From assembly GCA_022036555.1 (NCBI GenBank), contig CM039126.1, forward strand, positions 28,980,025 through 29,044,024: a stretch of DNA of 64,000 bases, in the 5' to 3' direction. Every line of letters starts with the position of its first letter. Position 1 is the first letter of the stretch. The position numbers and the translations under genes are program-made. This DNA is from Microstegium vimineum. Its lineage: Eukaryota > Streptophyta > Magnoliopsida > Poales > Poaceae. The notes beneath the pieces were generated by a model. The model was not told where the DNA came from. It worked only from the letters and a program-made list of their open reading frames with translations, and searched no databases. Positions 52,733 through 63,522 of this stretch are shown here, piece by piece.

Positions 52733-55296
52733 TCCGCTCGAAGACCTTACTCCGTCGCAGCGCCTTCGTGCAATGTGGTAAGTGGATTTCCTTTACCCGC
52801 ATTCAACGATCTTTTCGTTCAATCTTTTGACCTCCCCACGGTATGGTTATCAATGGCAGTAAACGCCACATCATTCTGCGGACTAGCGCTCCTCTGTTCC
52901 CTCCAGGCCTACGGAGGATGGTCCCTTTGGCGCTCCGACGTCCTTGTCCAACTCCGACTCCAGTGTTGCCTCCTTCGCCTCTAATCCCATAGAGGAGGAG
53001 CACTGCTAGCTCCATGAGACCCGCGAGCTTCTCTCAGAAACCACCAAAGAAGAAAATCACCTCAAGGAGGTGGTGAAGGCGCAACAGGTGGCCTTGAACG
53101 CCGTTGGGGACGAGCTCGTCGAGGCAAGGAATCGGCTATACGTAGCCGATAGAATGGTAGCAAGTAAGACAATACTCAATCTAATCATCTAATTTAGACT
53201 CCCTTATATCCTTGCCTCACCTTACCCTGACCTTCTTGATTCTTGTAGCGCAGATGATGCAGCTGGAAGATCTACATGAAATTGCCACCAATGCCGCTAC
53301 CGTCGTGAACGCTCGCGGCGAAGCGCTAGAGTACTGCCTCCAAGACATCCGGCGCCGTGTCCGGGAGGTGGCTCTTCACGGTGTCCGCCATGGCGCCGTT
53401 GTGGCTCTCACCACCGCCAAGGCCCCTGAAGAATCATGGACCCTTGTGTTTAGGCGATTAAAGACAATGCTAGGTCACTATGACTAACGTGTGTTTTGTA
53501 GAGGCAAAGTCATTATAAGTTAGGTCAATAGTGATGCTAAGAATGGGCTTAATGGACATTCATGCCCCCAAGATGGAAATCGTTTTGGTTTCAAAGGATG
53601 TTGATTCAAGTTGAAGACTAGGCTAGTCCTTAGTGCCATAAGATTGAGAAGGGCACTAAGTATAGCTAGGACTTTGTTTTTCCTTTGACCATACTATAAA
53701 GGGGGTATGAGGTTAGTAGCTTGACCTAGGAGAGTTTGGGAAAGTTGGTGTGTGCACACTTGTCACAACTAGTCCTAGAGACCTTGCTATCAGCCCTTGA
53801 TTAACCCTAGAAATGGTAGGAGCAAAACCCCTAGAAAAGACTTAGTGAAAACAGTTGAAACAGGGGGAGAAAGAGGCTCCGGACCAGTCTGCCTAGTAGG
53901 CATCGGACCAAGGAAAGTGGTCCGACGGTCCTTGACTTAGGCAAACGCTCAGAGAGTAAGCTCCAGACCACCTGTCTGGAGAGCGTCGGACCATAGGCGA
54001 GTGGTATGATGGCTCTTGTCAGAGAGAGAGAACCTAAGAGAAAGCTCTCGACTAGTCCGACGGTGAGTCCGACGACTAGTCCGACGCTTCAAGACAGAAG
54101 GTTGATTCCTTGCAGTGAGCTCCCTGGCTCCGGACCTGAGCGTCGGACCAGGGCTCCGGACCAAGGAGAGTGGTCCGGAGGTTCGAAGAAGAGACTGAGT
54201 TTTTACTCAGTGAGCACCCTGGCTCCGGACCAGCGCGTCGGACCAGTGCACCGGACTATGGCAAGTAGTCCGGAGGTGCCTGTTTTTCAGATGAGTTTGA
54301 ACTGAGAGTGAGCTCCGGATGAGGTGTTATGGTCCGGTGGTGTGTGCTTCGGACTAGTCCGACGCATACGCAGAAAAGAGAAAAAGCGATTAACGGCTAG
54401 TTTTAGAGGTGGGGACTATTTATAGTTGCCCTCCTTGTCCTTAGGACCTCTCTTGGCTTGTGTTACACCTGAGGAACCTTGGAGAGAGTTCTTGGAGAGC
54501 CAAGTGCCTAGTGAGGGAGAAATTTGAGAGATTCCATCTTGTTCTTCCCTCCTAGAGTGATTAGGAGTGACTTGTGTGCATCCATCCAGCTTCCTAGCCT
54601 TGAGTTGGTCAAGTGAAGGTTTTGTGCTTGTTACTCTTGGTGTTCGACAGCACCTAGACGGTTTGGTGGTGTTCGGAGGAAGTGATCGCCGGAAGATTGT
54701 CGGCGGCTCTTCTCCAAGCTTCTGTGATCGGTTGTGGGCGATTCACCGAGCCGGAGTGGCGAAGAATCAGCCCATAGAGAGCACTCTACCCTTGCGCGGG
54801 TAGAGGGGGAGAAATACCTTGCGAGGTGCTCCAACGAGGACTAGGGGTGTGTGTCGACACCTCGATACCTCGAGAAAACATAGCTGCGTCAATGAGAATT
54901 CCTTTTCCCTAGCTCTTTACATTTCCGCATTACATTATGTCTTGTTCTTTCCGTTGCTACTAGAATTTCTTAGGTTGTTTTTCAATTCCATGAACTGCTC
55001 CCACTTTTTTAGCTAGGACACACGACCGGTAGGCACTAGGGGGTGATTGACATTTGATAGGTTTTCATATTTGCTTTATAAATTTAAAACAAGCCCAATT
55101 CACCCCCCTCTTGGGCATCTTGATCCTTTCAGCCCCCTCCGACATTAACCTCCAGGAAATATAGCCTAAATTCCCATGGAACGAAGGCCCTGAGGACCAC
55201 AAAGATCTCCAGGAAGCCTTCCGGGTGCACGGCGAGGCAGTAGTCGAGATCACCCGCGCCGAGGACATTGTTAATAAAGTGTTCCTCGACAATTAG
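52733..55296 (+). pseudogene. Antisense ORF of the Tat-type gypsy, split by insertions
   Basis: Plus-strand coding pieces lie inside a minus-strand gypsy. Exon 1 continues from 39986-40028 and ends at ATGTG|GTAAGT (52777). A second exon ends at GCAA|GTAAGA (53163) and reads LKEVVKAQQVALNAVGDELV, coil-like. A third exon (53249-53426) follows TTGTAG| and reads MMQLEDLHEIATNAATVVNA. The rest, after a solo LTR, is 55137-55296 with EDHKDLQEAFRVHGEAVVEI and stop TAG. A TAG near 55166 breaks the frame. Tat elements such as Grande are known to carry extra ORFs in antisense between pol and the 3' LTR. Function unknown. Confidence 0.6.
53427..55131 (+). repeat. Sirevirus-type solo LTR, TSD GCCCC
   Basis: It starts TGAAGAATCATGG and ends TTGATCCTTTCA like the 40029 LTR, with GCCCC at 53422-53426 and 55132-55136. 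The body is a different family: the repeated words are TCCGGACCA/GGTCCGAC (53870-54360), upstream of CTATTTATAG at about 54417. No internal region, so a solo LTR of 1705 bp. Confidence 0.92.
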
Positions 55297-56145
55297 TTTG
55301 TATTAAGTGCAAACTAATAAAATGATTTTCTGGGCATCTCTGTATATTAGCTATGTTTCACAATGTGTGCCTCTGAGAGCCTTTGATCTCGCTATCTCTC
55401 ATGTTAATGTTTTTTTGCTCTAAAGGCGATGCATACTGCATTGGCTATCACTAGACTCTCTATCGCTTAGGCTGATCATTTTAGTGATGAGGGCGATATG
55501 TTTGATATCGGCTACCCGATCTGATCGACTATAATGTGTCAACCCACACGCTAGGGTAATACTTTTTGAAATATTTTCCATTAAGCGCTCTAGAGTACTC
55601 TTCTCCCTCTAGAGTTTCATAGAAGTAAGCATTACCCGTTTGGTGACCATTTTCCGTATTTACTATCCTTGGTTCCAATGGGTAGAATGACTTTCCAAAC
55701 TAGATCACCTTCATTGAACCTTTTCCCTCTCAGTTTTTGATCATAGTACTTAGCGACCCTGAGTTTATTAGCCTCAATATTCTCTAGGGCCCTCAACCAT
55801 CATAGGCTTAGATCATCAAGATTGTCCAGCATAAGGTTCTTGTAATCACCTGCTCCCAGATCATCTTGCTGCATGATTCTCCGAGATCCAACACTCATCT
55901 CCCATGCAACAAAACTTCTTGTCCGTAGACTAGCTCATAAGGTGAACATTTAGTTGATCCATGACAAGCCATCCTATAAGACCATAGTTTCTACAAGTAT
56001 CAGGTGCCATCTTCGAGGATACTCTAAGATCTTCTTCTTGATTATCTTGATCAATATCTGGTTGGATGCTTCTGCTTGCCCATTGACCTGAGTATAATAT
56101 GGAGATGAGTTAATCAACTTGAAACCTATCTTGCGAAAGCCCACG
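55137..56145 (-). pseudogene. Tat-type gypsy: integrase C-terminal part
   Basis: Read on the - strand, 55540-56140 encodes the end of a gypsy integrase: SSPYYTQVNGQAEASNQ, then IKIIKKKILEYPRRWH and, further on, GEGDLVWK-like sequence in broken frames. The orientation agrees with the LTR at 38052-39659, so this is the same element. It is cut at 56145 by the next insertion (CCACG is the candidate target site). Confidence 0.75.
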
Positions 56146-57537
56146 TGTTTGGTTTTGAGTAATTGATGAAACCTACCTAAGTACTAACCTTTGCTCTCTA
56201 AGTGTATATGATGAGTTAGATTGGTACATGCCATGTGATGGAGTCAAATGGATCAAAGTGTTGATGGCAAAGCCCTAGCATGGAAGGATGAAAAGAAAAG
56301 GAAAATGGGTTCAAGGAAAAGGTGAAATAGAAACCATTTTCGGTTTGGTGATCAAGACACTATAGAGAGTGTGATCACATTTAGGATAGATAGTCGTACT
56401 ATCAAGGAGGGAGAACCCGTGTTTGATTACAGTTATCATGTGCCACTAGGTTCATTGCATTGCACTAAAACTTATGAACTAGTGAGGAAACCAAACTTAA
56501 TTCCAAGATAATATGAACTAAAAGCTAACAAATGTGCACAAGTGCTGGAATCACTTAGTGTTAGCCCTTGGAAGCTTGGAAAGAAGGTTGGAGGCGTTTG
56601 GGCAGAAAAAGGAGGTCCGACCGCTAGGGTTTGGGTGTGTCCAAACCGTTGCGCGTGCGTTTGGAGGCAAATCCTAGGCTATCAAGGATGAGCACAGTCA
56701 TCCGGACGCTAGGTGTTGTCCGGATTGAAGGTCCGGACGCTATCCAGAGCACTCGGTACTCTCTGTTGCTTCTGGAGGTGTGTCCGGATGGTGTCTTGTG
56801 TCTGGATGGGGGGCTCTGGATGCTGCATCCAAAGTTTGGAACCTCTCGGGTGGTTTCTAGAGAAGTTCCGGACGCTGCGAGTTCTTAGTTTGGACACGGA
56901 CTGTTACGCGCATCCGAAGACACGTCGCGGCAAGTGGTGAGCGCGCCAACGGCTCGATTCAAACTAAGAGGGGTCCGGACGCATGTGTGTTGGTCTGGAC
57001 CGTGTGTTGTGCGCGTCCGGAGGTGCATCCGGGCGTGTTGAGCAGATGAGCTATCTTAGCTAGTGAAGGGGTCCGGACGCTCCCAATGGTCCGGACCCCC
57101 TGTGTTGCTAGCGTCTGGAGGTGGCGCAGAAAGTGAAAAATGGGGGCTAAACGGCTAGTTTCAACAAAGAGGCTATATATACTTGTTTGGCTGGCCCATG
57201 GGGTTCTCTATTGCACACTCACTTCACTCACACACTTGTGCTAGGTTGTGAGAACCTCCACCACTCATCCTCTTGATAGAATTGCAAATTTCATGAGATT
57301 GAGTGAACCAAATGCATTGCTATTCTTGATTGCATTCTAGTGGCACTTGGTGATCATCGTGATCATGGGATCTCTTGTTATTCTTGGAGTTTGCCAACTC
57401 TTAGACGACTTGGTGCGACGAGGATCATTGAGCGGAGGAAGGTGATTGTCTCCGACTTCGATCGGTGGATTGTGAGGGTTTCTTGAGTCTTCCCCGCGGG
57501 AGTTCGCAAAAGACATCTCTCGTGGATTTCTCGTAGC
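56146..57537 (+). repeat. Third Sirevirus-type LTR, 3'-truncated
   Basis: It starts TGTTTGGTTTTGAG. It shares order with the other Sirevirus LTRs: an array of GTCCGGACGC words (56580-57120), GGCTATATATACTT at about 57170, then CTTGTTATTCTTGG and the GCGGAGGAAGGTGAT block. It is cut at 57537 by the Athila-like LTR, so its end is missing here. Confidence 0.75.
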
Positions 57538-59180
57538 TGTTGACGGTCCTTAAATACCAAATCCAACCGTCAACTAAACAAGGAAAAGGATCTATATGAA
57601 ACCAACACCTAGAAATAGGGTTTATACTGACAGAATTCCACGAGTTTTGGTGAATATTTATTTCTGCAGGAGGATATCAGGAAATATGGAGGAAAGGCCC
57701 ACATGTAAAGTTTACATAGAGATAATTATCATCCACAGGAAAAAGAACAATCTAGAAGGGTCAAAAGGCATGGGAAGAAACGAGAGGCCGAGCGGGCCCA
57801 GGGGCAGGGTGCCCGCCCTACCCCCTAGGGCGGCCGCCCTAGGGCAAAGCCCAATCAGGGTCTGCCTTATGGACCCTCTATCCACCGCCTTTGAGGTTGC
57901 ATCTAAGCCCTCCATTAAGGTCGGTTTGATCCGACGGCCGACGTTCATTTGAGGAGACTATATAAGGAAGACCCCCTGACCCTGAGGAGAGAGCCCCTCT
58001 GAAACCCTTATTCATTATTCAAGATCCATCTCAGGAGGAGAGGTCCCTGATCAAGCCCTAGAGCCACCACATCAACTAGATCTCTAGTTTAGCATAGCTA
58101 TATAGGATTAGAACTAGAAGGAGTCAATCTTCGATTGGTTTCTGGATCTGTCAAGAGGATTATTGGTAATTCTCTCTCTAGTTCTTCCTTGTTCATCATT
58201 TGTTCTTCAATATTATAAATATGACTTTACTCTACTTCATTATATTGTTTATGACTTTACTCTATTTGATTATGTTCTCAATTATATTGTTCTTAGTTTA
58301 TTATGATTATATGTTTGGGGGAGTTAGATCTGAATCATATCTATGTTTAGGATCGTATAGCGTTTATCCATCAGTGCTATGGGTAAATGATAGATATTGT
58401 GTAGGCGTCGTGCCTAGACCGTATTTATCTGCGATTGTACCCTACATTCTGGATCGTGAGGTAGTTCGCGGGAGTGACAGTCCTGTTGAGTCCTTTGTAG
58501 TCCTCCTCCCGTTTGTAGGGCAGACAGAGCAGTACTATTACGGGGAAGTGATTGCTATGTTTCTCATCTTCCTTAGTAATACTCACTATACATGAATATC
58601 TCTTATCTCGCCATGATTGCCAAGTATAATTGCACTAATCATAATATGCTAGAATATATAGTTAAGAATGACTTAGAAAATATTCTTATAGTTCGTCCTA
58701 ATTTCATGCTAATGACTTGCTAGAATATCTGTTGAGGTGCTTATCATTATCTTATGTGACTACATATATGCTGATCAGTATTTATCTTTTGTCACTATTC
58801 ATTCATTATCTATATCTTATGTGACACTTATCCTGTATTGAGAGAGATAGATGAAAACTCTCCATTACACATGCAGTGATACTCATTACTCATTCCTTAT
58901 TTATTCCTTAGTATCCCTTCCTAGTGGTAAAAATATAAATAACGATACCTGGAATACTTTTGGTTAAAATGCTACATCGGTATTATCTGTGCACTTGCAG
59001 ATACACATTTATATTTATTTATTAGAAGAGCAAATGCATTTTTCAATACCGCATCTCTCTGCTATGCTGGGGATGACAACTTGACTTAAGTGCCATGAGA
59101 GGTGGTTAACTAATTTTTGACGTCGTTGTCGGGGATAGATTTTAATCTACTTTTGGTAACGATGTTAAGATATGTCAACA
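57538..59180 (+). repeat. 5' LTR of an Athila-like gypsy
   Basis: It starts TGTTGACGG and ends GTCAACA, 1643 bp. It is followed by TGGCGCCGTTGCCGGGGA at 59190-59207, the tRNA-Asp-type primer site used by Athila elements. Confidence 0.8.
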
Positions 59181-60290
59181 AGCATTTTTGGCGCCGTTGC
59201 CGGGGAAGATTGATTAGCTATCAAAAGGAATAAATGAGTTATCACTTGCATCACTGATGATATTGAGGAAACATCAATTCTCTGCTCATTCAGCCTTACC
59301 CTTGATCTTTGCCTATTTTTTCTATCATTTTATGCAGGGTAATGTATGAATAGGTTTGATCTTCTAGATAATTTTGTTGAAAATCCCGAAGCATTAATCA
59401 GAAGGACAAAAGTCAAGCTCAAGAAAGTAACAGAACCATCATCATTAACATCTCAGCTTGAAGCTTAACCCAATCAAGAAGATCATTAAAACATCGTTCG
59501 AGACTTGACATCAGAGTTCGAAGCCATGACAGACAAGTCAATCCGTGAGTTCTCAGCCCCCACTACGGACAACATCCGCACTGGACCTGCTGCGAACATT
59601 GATCGGTCATTTGAGCTCAAGTCTGCGCTCATCAATATGGTGCAAGCAAGCTAGTTCTGTGGAAAGCACATGAAGACGCTAGTGCTCATCTCCAACACTT
59701 TCTAGAGATTTATAGCACATTCACTATCAAGGATATTCCCAGAGACGCCATACTACTTCGTCTTTTCCCATTCTCACTCTTGGGAAGAGCGAAGCAGTGG
59801 TTCTATGCAACCAAGGAGAAGAATACGACGTGGGCACTATGTTCCACCAACTTTCTAGCAATGCTCTCCGTGGGAAGATTTCAAGTTTTCAGCAACAACA
59901 TGACGAGTCCATTCCAGAAGTATGGGAGCGTTTTCAAGATTACATCCTAGAATGTCCCCATCATGGAATGGAGAATTGGTTACTCATGCAGACCTTCTAT
60001 CATGGGCTCAGCAACAGCACTCGTGAGACCATGGATGCTGCTGCCGGAGGAGCATTTCTATCACTTACAATACCACAAGCCACAACTCTTGTGGAGAAGA
60101 TGGCATCCAACCAAGGTTGGAGTGAAGAAAGAACTCAAACTCGCAAGAAAAGTGGAGGTATGCACCAGTTCAAAGAGGTAGACATGCTGTCAGCAAAGCT
60201 AGACTTGCTCATGAAGAGACTCGATGAAAAAGCTGAAGAGAAGAAAGAAGTTATGAACATCTATGACTCTCACATGACCTGTGAATAGTG
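59181..60290 (+). pseudogene. Athila-like gag (broken)
   Basis: Primer site and leader, then gag pieces from about 59524: FELKSALINMVQ, LRLFPFSLLGRAKQWFY and the frame 59797-60288 with GKISSFQQQHDESIPEVWERF and ECPHHGMENWLLMQTFY. The frame ends in CE-stop-CGDTGHSGNHCPE: a TAG interrupts the CCHC knuckle at its second residue pair. Frameshifts lie near 59660-59800. Confidence 0.82.
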
Positions 60291-60766
60291 TGGAGACACT
60301 GGACACTCAGGCAATCATTGTCCAGAGTTGCAAGAGGACGTGAACTACATCATCATCAACAACAACAACTACAACCGTCCTCAGCAAAATCAAGGTTGGA
60401 ATCAACAACAACAAAGGCCTAACTGCTCAGGTAATTATCAAGGTAACAATTCTTATAATAATCCTAGTTTTTTCACCTTTGAGAGAGTTAGTAGCTAACC
60501 AAGGAAAGTTAATGGATAACATATCTAAGAAATTAGCATCCAATGATAAAATATTAGAAACTATAAATAATAGAATGGATAATTTTTCTGTTGCCATCAA
60601 GAATCAAATTAGCTTTAATAAAATGATTGAATCTCAGCTAACCCAAATAGTTGTTGCTGTTCCTACCACTAACCCCGATATTCCATCACAACCGGAAGGA
60701 TTAGAATCTGTAAATCTTGTAGACATATTTGATGCAGTTGCTTATTGGAACAACCCCACCGAATGA
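60291..60766 (+). pseudogene. Athila-like gag tail
   Basis: An Asn/Gln-rich stretch (NNNNYNRPQQNQGWN) then a frame with ASNDKILETINNRMDNFS and SFNKMIESQLTQI, the usual region between knuckle and protease in Athila polyproteins. Stop at 60764-60766. Confidence 0.75.
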
Positions 60767-60781
60767 TGGTGTGGCGACTCT

Positions 60782-62131
60782 ATGACAACCAAGAAAGGAG
60801 ATCCAGGACGACCCATCATCCCAATCTCCATTGGCGTCACAGACTTTCCTGAAGCACTTTGCGACTTCGGTGCAAGCGTCAATATCATTCCTAGAGTAAT
60901 CTATGAGAAATACTTTAATTATCCTTTAGCAGATACAACCCTATGTTTGCAGCTTGCAGATCGGACACTGTGCTACCCAATTAGAATATTAAAAGATATC
61001 CGTGTCCGGATTGGTACCTCATATATTCCAGTAGACTTCATGGTGATAGAGACCGGTGCTGATGAGAGGTCACCCATCATCCTAGGGAGGCCACTCTTGA
61101 ACACTGCTGGAGTTGTCATCTACGCTAGCGCTGCCAAGATCAGTTTCTTCATCAAAGGGAAGAAGGAGACATTCTCCTTCAAGAACAAAACCATACAAGC
61201 TCCTGAACAACCTCAAGATGAACCAAAGAAGAGGACCGATAGAAAGAACAAGCAGAACAAGAACAAAAAGCAAGTACAGACAGAATCAGCGAAGATGGTC
61301 ATGTCACTCCACAATAATCAAGATCACCAAATCAGATCCCCTCATTTGATCAAGAAGGACGACCCAGGTGTCCCAACCATTGAATGCACAATCAACAAAT
61401 GTTTCTTTCAGAAAACAATCTGTGACACCGGATCGGACGTCAACATTATGGCCAAGTTGACCTATGAGTTTCTGTACGGCACAATGCCTCTACATCCAGC
61501 ATACACCCAACTCCAGATGGCAGATCAGACATGCCGCGTCGTCAAAGGCATAGCAAAAGATGTCCCCATCCAGATTGATGACCACTTCATCCCTACAGAC
61601 TTCCTAGTCGTTGATATGGGAGAAGATGATTATGATCCACCTATCATCCTTGGAAGGCAATTCCTAAGCACCACCAAAGCTATCATCTACATTGAGACAG
61701 GAGAAGTGCACCTACACTTCCCCTCTAAGAAGGTACGTCGTTACTTTAATGCTAACTATATTATTGAAGAATCTAAGCAAAATAAAACAAGAAAAAGACG
61801 TCGCTACCCGCAACCAGAAGAAGCAAAATACCAAGGACGAATGGCATACTATGAAGAAGAAGTATCAAGATATAAAGAGAGATACCCCGAAGAAGAAGAG
61901 TCAATATACGCAACTCCACTCTCAAGGCAGAACACACCACCAACCCCAAGGTTGATTAATGAAAGATCATTCTACGACTACCACAGGCAAGAGAGTGAAG
62001 AATCATGCGAAGAAACAAAGGTATATCCTTTCAATTATAATAAATATCCAGAAAAGAGGGTTTGTCCTAAGGAGACCACTGCATCGATACGAGTGTGGAG
62101 AGAAAAAGAAATCATACTAGAAGAAGCGTAG
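60782..62131 (+). CDS. Two tandem retropepsin-like domains of an Athila-like element
   Basis: A 449-codon open frame. Domain 1 (about residues 10-135) has ALCDFGASVNIIP (Asp28) and SPIILGRPLLNTAGVVI. Domain 2 (about 195-325) has TICDTGSDVNIMA (Asp215) and PPIILGRQFLSTTKAII. Both follow the D-x-G then I-I-L-G-R layout of plant retroviral-type aspartic proteases; only domain 2 has the canonical DTGS. A Lys/Gln-rich linker (140-180) separates them, and an acidic, Arg-rich tail ends at 62131. No reverse transcriptase follows, so the element is non-autonomous or truncated. The frame is intact, unlike its neighbours. Confidence 0.8.
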   Translation: MTTKKGDPGRPIIPISIGVTDFPEALCDFGASVNIIPRVIYEKYFNYPLADTTLCLQLADRTLCYPIRILKDIRVRIGTSYIPVDFMVIETGADERSPIILGRPLLNTAGVVIYASAAKISFFIKGKKETFSFKNKTIQAPEQPQDEPKKRTDRKNKQNKNKKQVQTESAKMVMSLHNNQDHQIRSPHLIKKDDPGVPTIECTINKCFFQKTICDTGSDVNIMAKLTYEFLYGTMPLHPAYTQLQMADQTCRVVKGIAKDVPIQIDDHFIPTDFLVVDMGEDDYDPPIILGRQFLSTTKAIIYIETGEVHLHFPSKKVRRYFNANYIIEESKQNKTRKRRRYPQPEEAKYQGRMAYYEEEVSRYKERYPEEEESIYATPLSRQNTPPTPRLINERSFYDYHRQESEESCEETKVYPFNYNKYPEKRVCPKETTASIRVWREKEIILEEA

Positions 62132-62265
62132 TTGGAGGCGTCAGCTACACCGTCCGACAAACCCCAGGACAACTAAGGACTAAGAAGTCCTCTTCGAAGG
62201 ACTTAAAAGGACTTAAATCACCGAACGCTATGCCAAGAGATAAAACTTGGTAGTTATTTTTCACT
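62132..62265 (+). other. Athila-like leftover up to the BolA gene
   Basis: It continues with ATCACCGAACGCTATGCCAAGAGA and then GGTAGTTATTTTTCA, sequence typical of Athila internal regions, and stops at about 62265. No 3' LTR follows. The host gene's leader begins immediately. Confidence 0.55.
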
Positions 62266-62348
62266 TAAAGCGTGTGAAGCCACAGACACCACCAGCCGTA
62301 AAGAAATCCCCTTCCTGTCCTCCCTTCAGCTCTCAGACGGCAAAGACG

Positions 62349-62830
62349 ATGCTGCCGCTGAGGTCCGCCGCCGCCGCCGCGCCGTGCTCGGTTGCAGGAC
62401 TGCTGCTCCACAGATTCTCATCCTACTCGTCCTCTTCTGTTTATTCCGTCCGCCACCACGCCTTGTCTGCTCTCTCGTCCCAGCCCTCCACTTGCCCCAC
62501 CACCACCTGGTCCCCTTCCCCTCATTCCCGCAATCCCAGGATCAGGGGGTTTGCGGCCTGGGCATCGGCGCCGGGGCCGTCGGGGTCTGCGGATTCCTCC
62601 ACTACAAAGGCGCTAGAGGCTAAGGTACCTCGCTTGCCTCCCCTGTTTAGCTTTCTGATTCTAATCTTTGTATGTAATTCAGATGCCAGGATAAGTGTTC
62701 CTACGCTGTCGTTTGACACGGCGACTGATAGATTCGTTTCTGTTTCTATGGTTTCTTGGCAGATCAAGGAGCAGCTGGAGGCGGACACAGTCACGGTTGT
62801 GGATACCTCTGGGGATGGCCGCCATGTCTG
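62349..62830 (+). CDS. BOLA4: BolA-domain protein, organelle-targeted (BOLA4-like), 5' part
   Basis: Exon 1 is 62349-62624 (92 codons, ending GAGGCTAAG|GTACCT). Exon 2 is 62763-62830 (TTGGCAG| to GTCTG|GTGAGT, phase 2). Later exons lie beyond 64000. The N-terminus (residues 1-75) is rich in Ala, Arg and Ser with almost no acids, typical of a mitochondrial or plastid transit peptide. Exon 2 begins the BolA domain: IKEQLEADTVTVVDTSGDGRHV. BolA proteins pair with monothiol glutaredoxins in iron-sulfur cluster handling. The call rests on the first 23 residues of the domain plus the leader, so the family is likely and the exact paralogue is inferred. Confidence 0.72.
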
Positions 62831-63394
62831 GTGAGTAACAATCCCCCCATCCACCTACAAACATTGATATCCTGTTACTTTACATTTTCTGGGATGCCAA
62901 GAATCAAATGTGCTACACGCTATTGCTCAGTAGGTCTTTGAAACTCACATGGACATGGTGAATGCATGTGGATTCTGTGAGTCTGTATCAAAGAAAACAG
63001 GGTCATTTGTAGACTCATCAATGTGTGGATGTGTGCTATATAGTTTGCAACTTGTTCTTTTAGATTTAGAAATGTTCCTATGTGAAGCATTGTCGGTGAT
63101 TGAGGGTGTTTGGCTGATGATTTCTGCAGCTGATAAGCCAGCCGGTTCTATTTTGTTGTGAGAGAAAAACACTGTACTATTGCGGATAAGCCAGAGTTTG
63201 CTTAAAGATTTGGGAATTTTTTGTTTTTGGCACTCTAGTGCTACTACTATCAGAAAAAAAAAGTAGTGAGTTGCAATCTTTCTTTATCTTCAGTTTGTGC
63301 ACTGAATACATTTAAATGAATTGAAGTGTGTTTAACATATTTCTATTCCGTAAGCGGGAGTTTTTTGACAAAACATTTTATCATGAAGTTTATG
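62831..63394. other. BolA gene intron 2, host part
   Basis: AT-rich intron sequence after the GTGAGT donor. No element or gene recognised. Confidence 0.5.
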
Positions 63395-63522
63395 TGTTAG
63401 AGTAATAGGAATAGTACCATATTGTCTAGCCACAAGAGGTGTTAGTCCTATGTACCCTATATAATCAGCCCATGAGGCCCAATGCAATATATCCAATATT
63501 CCACCAATTATATTATCCTTCA
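63395..63522 (+). repeat. Short copia LTR (128 bp), second copy
   Basis: TGTTAGAGTAATAGG to TTATCCTTCA, followed by the primer site TGGTATC. It differs from 9178-9306 at only a handful of positions. Confidence 0.85.

Noticed and set aside
53212..53487. Stand-alone host gene with a helical product
   Set aside because: It lies within a gypsy between its LTR and integrase and continues beyond a solo LTR; better explained as the antisense ORF.
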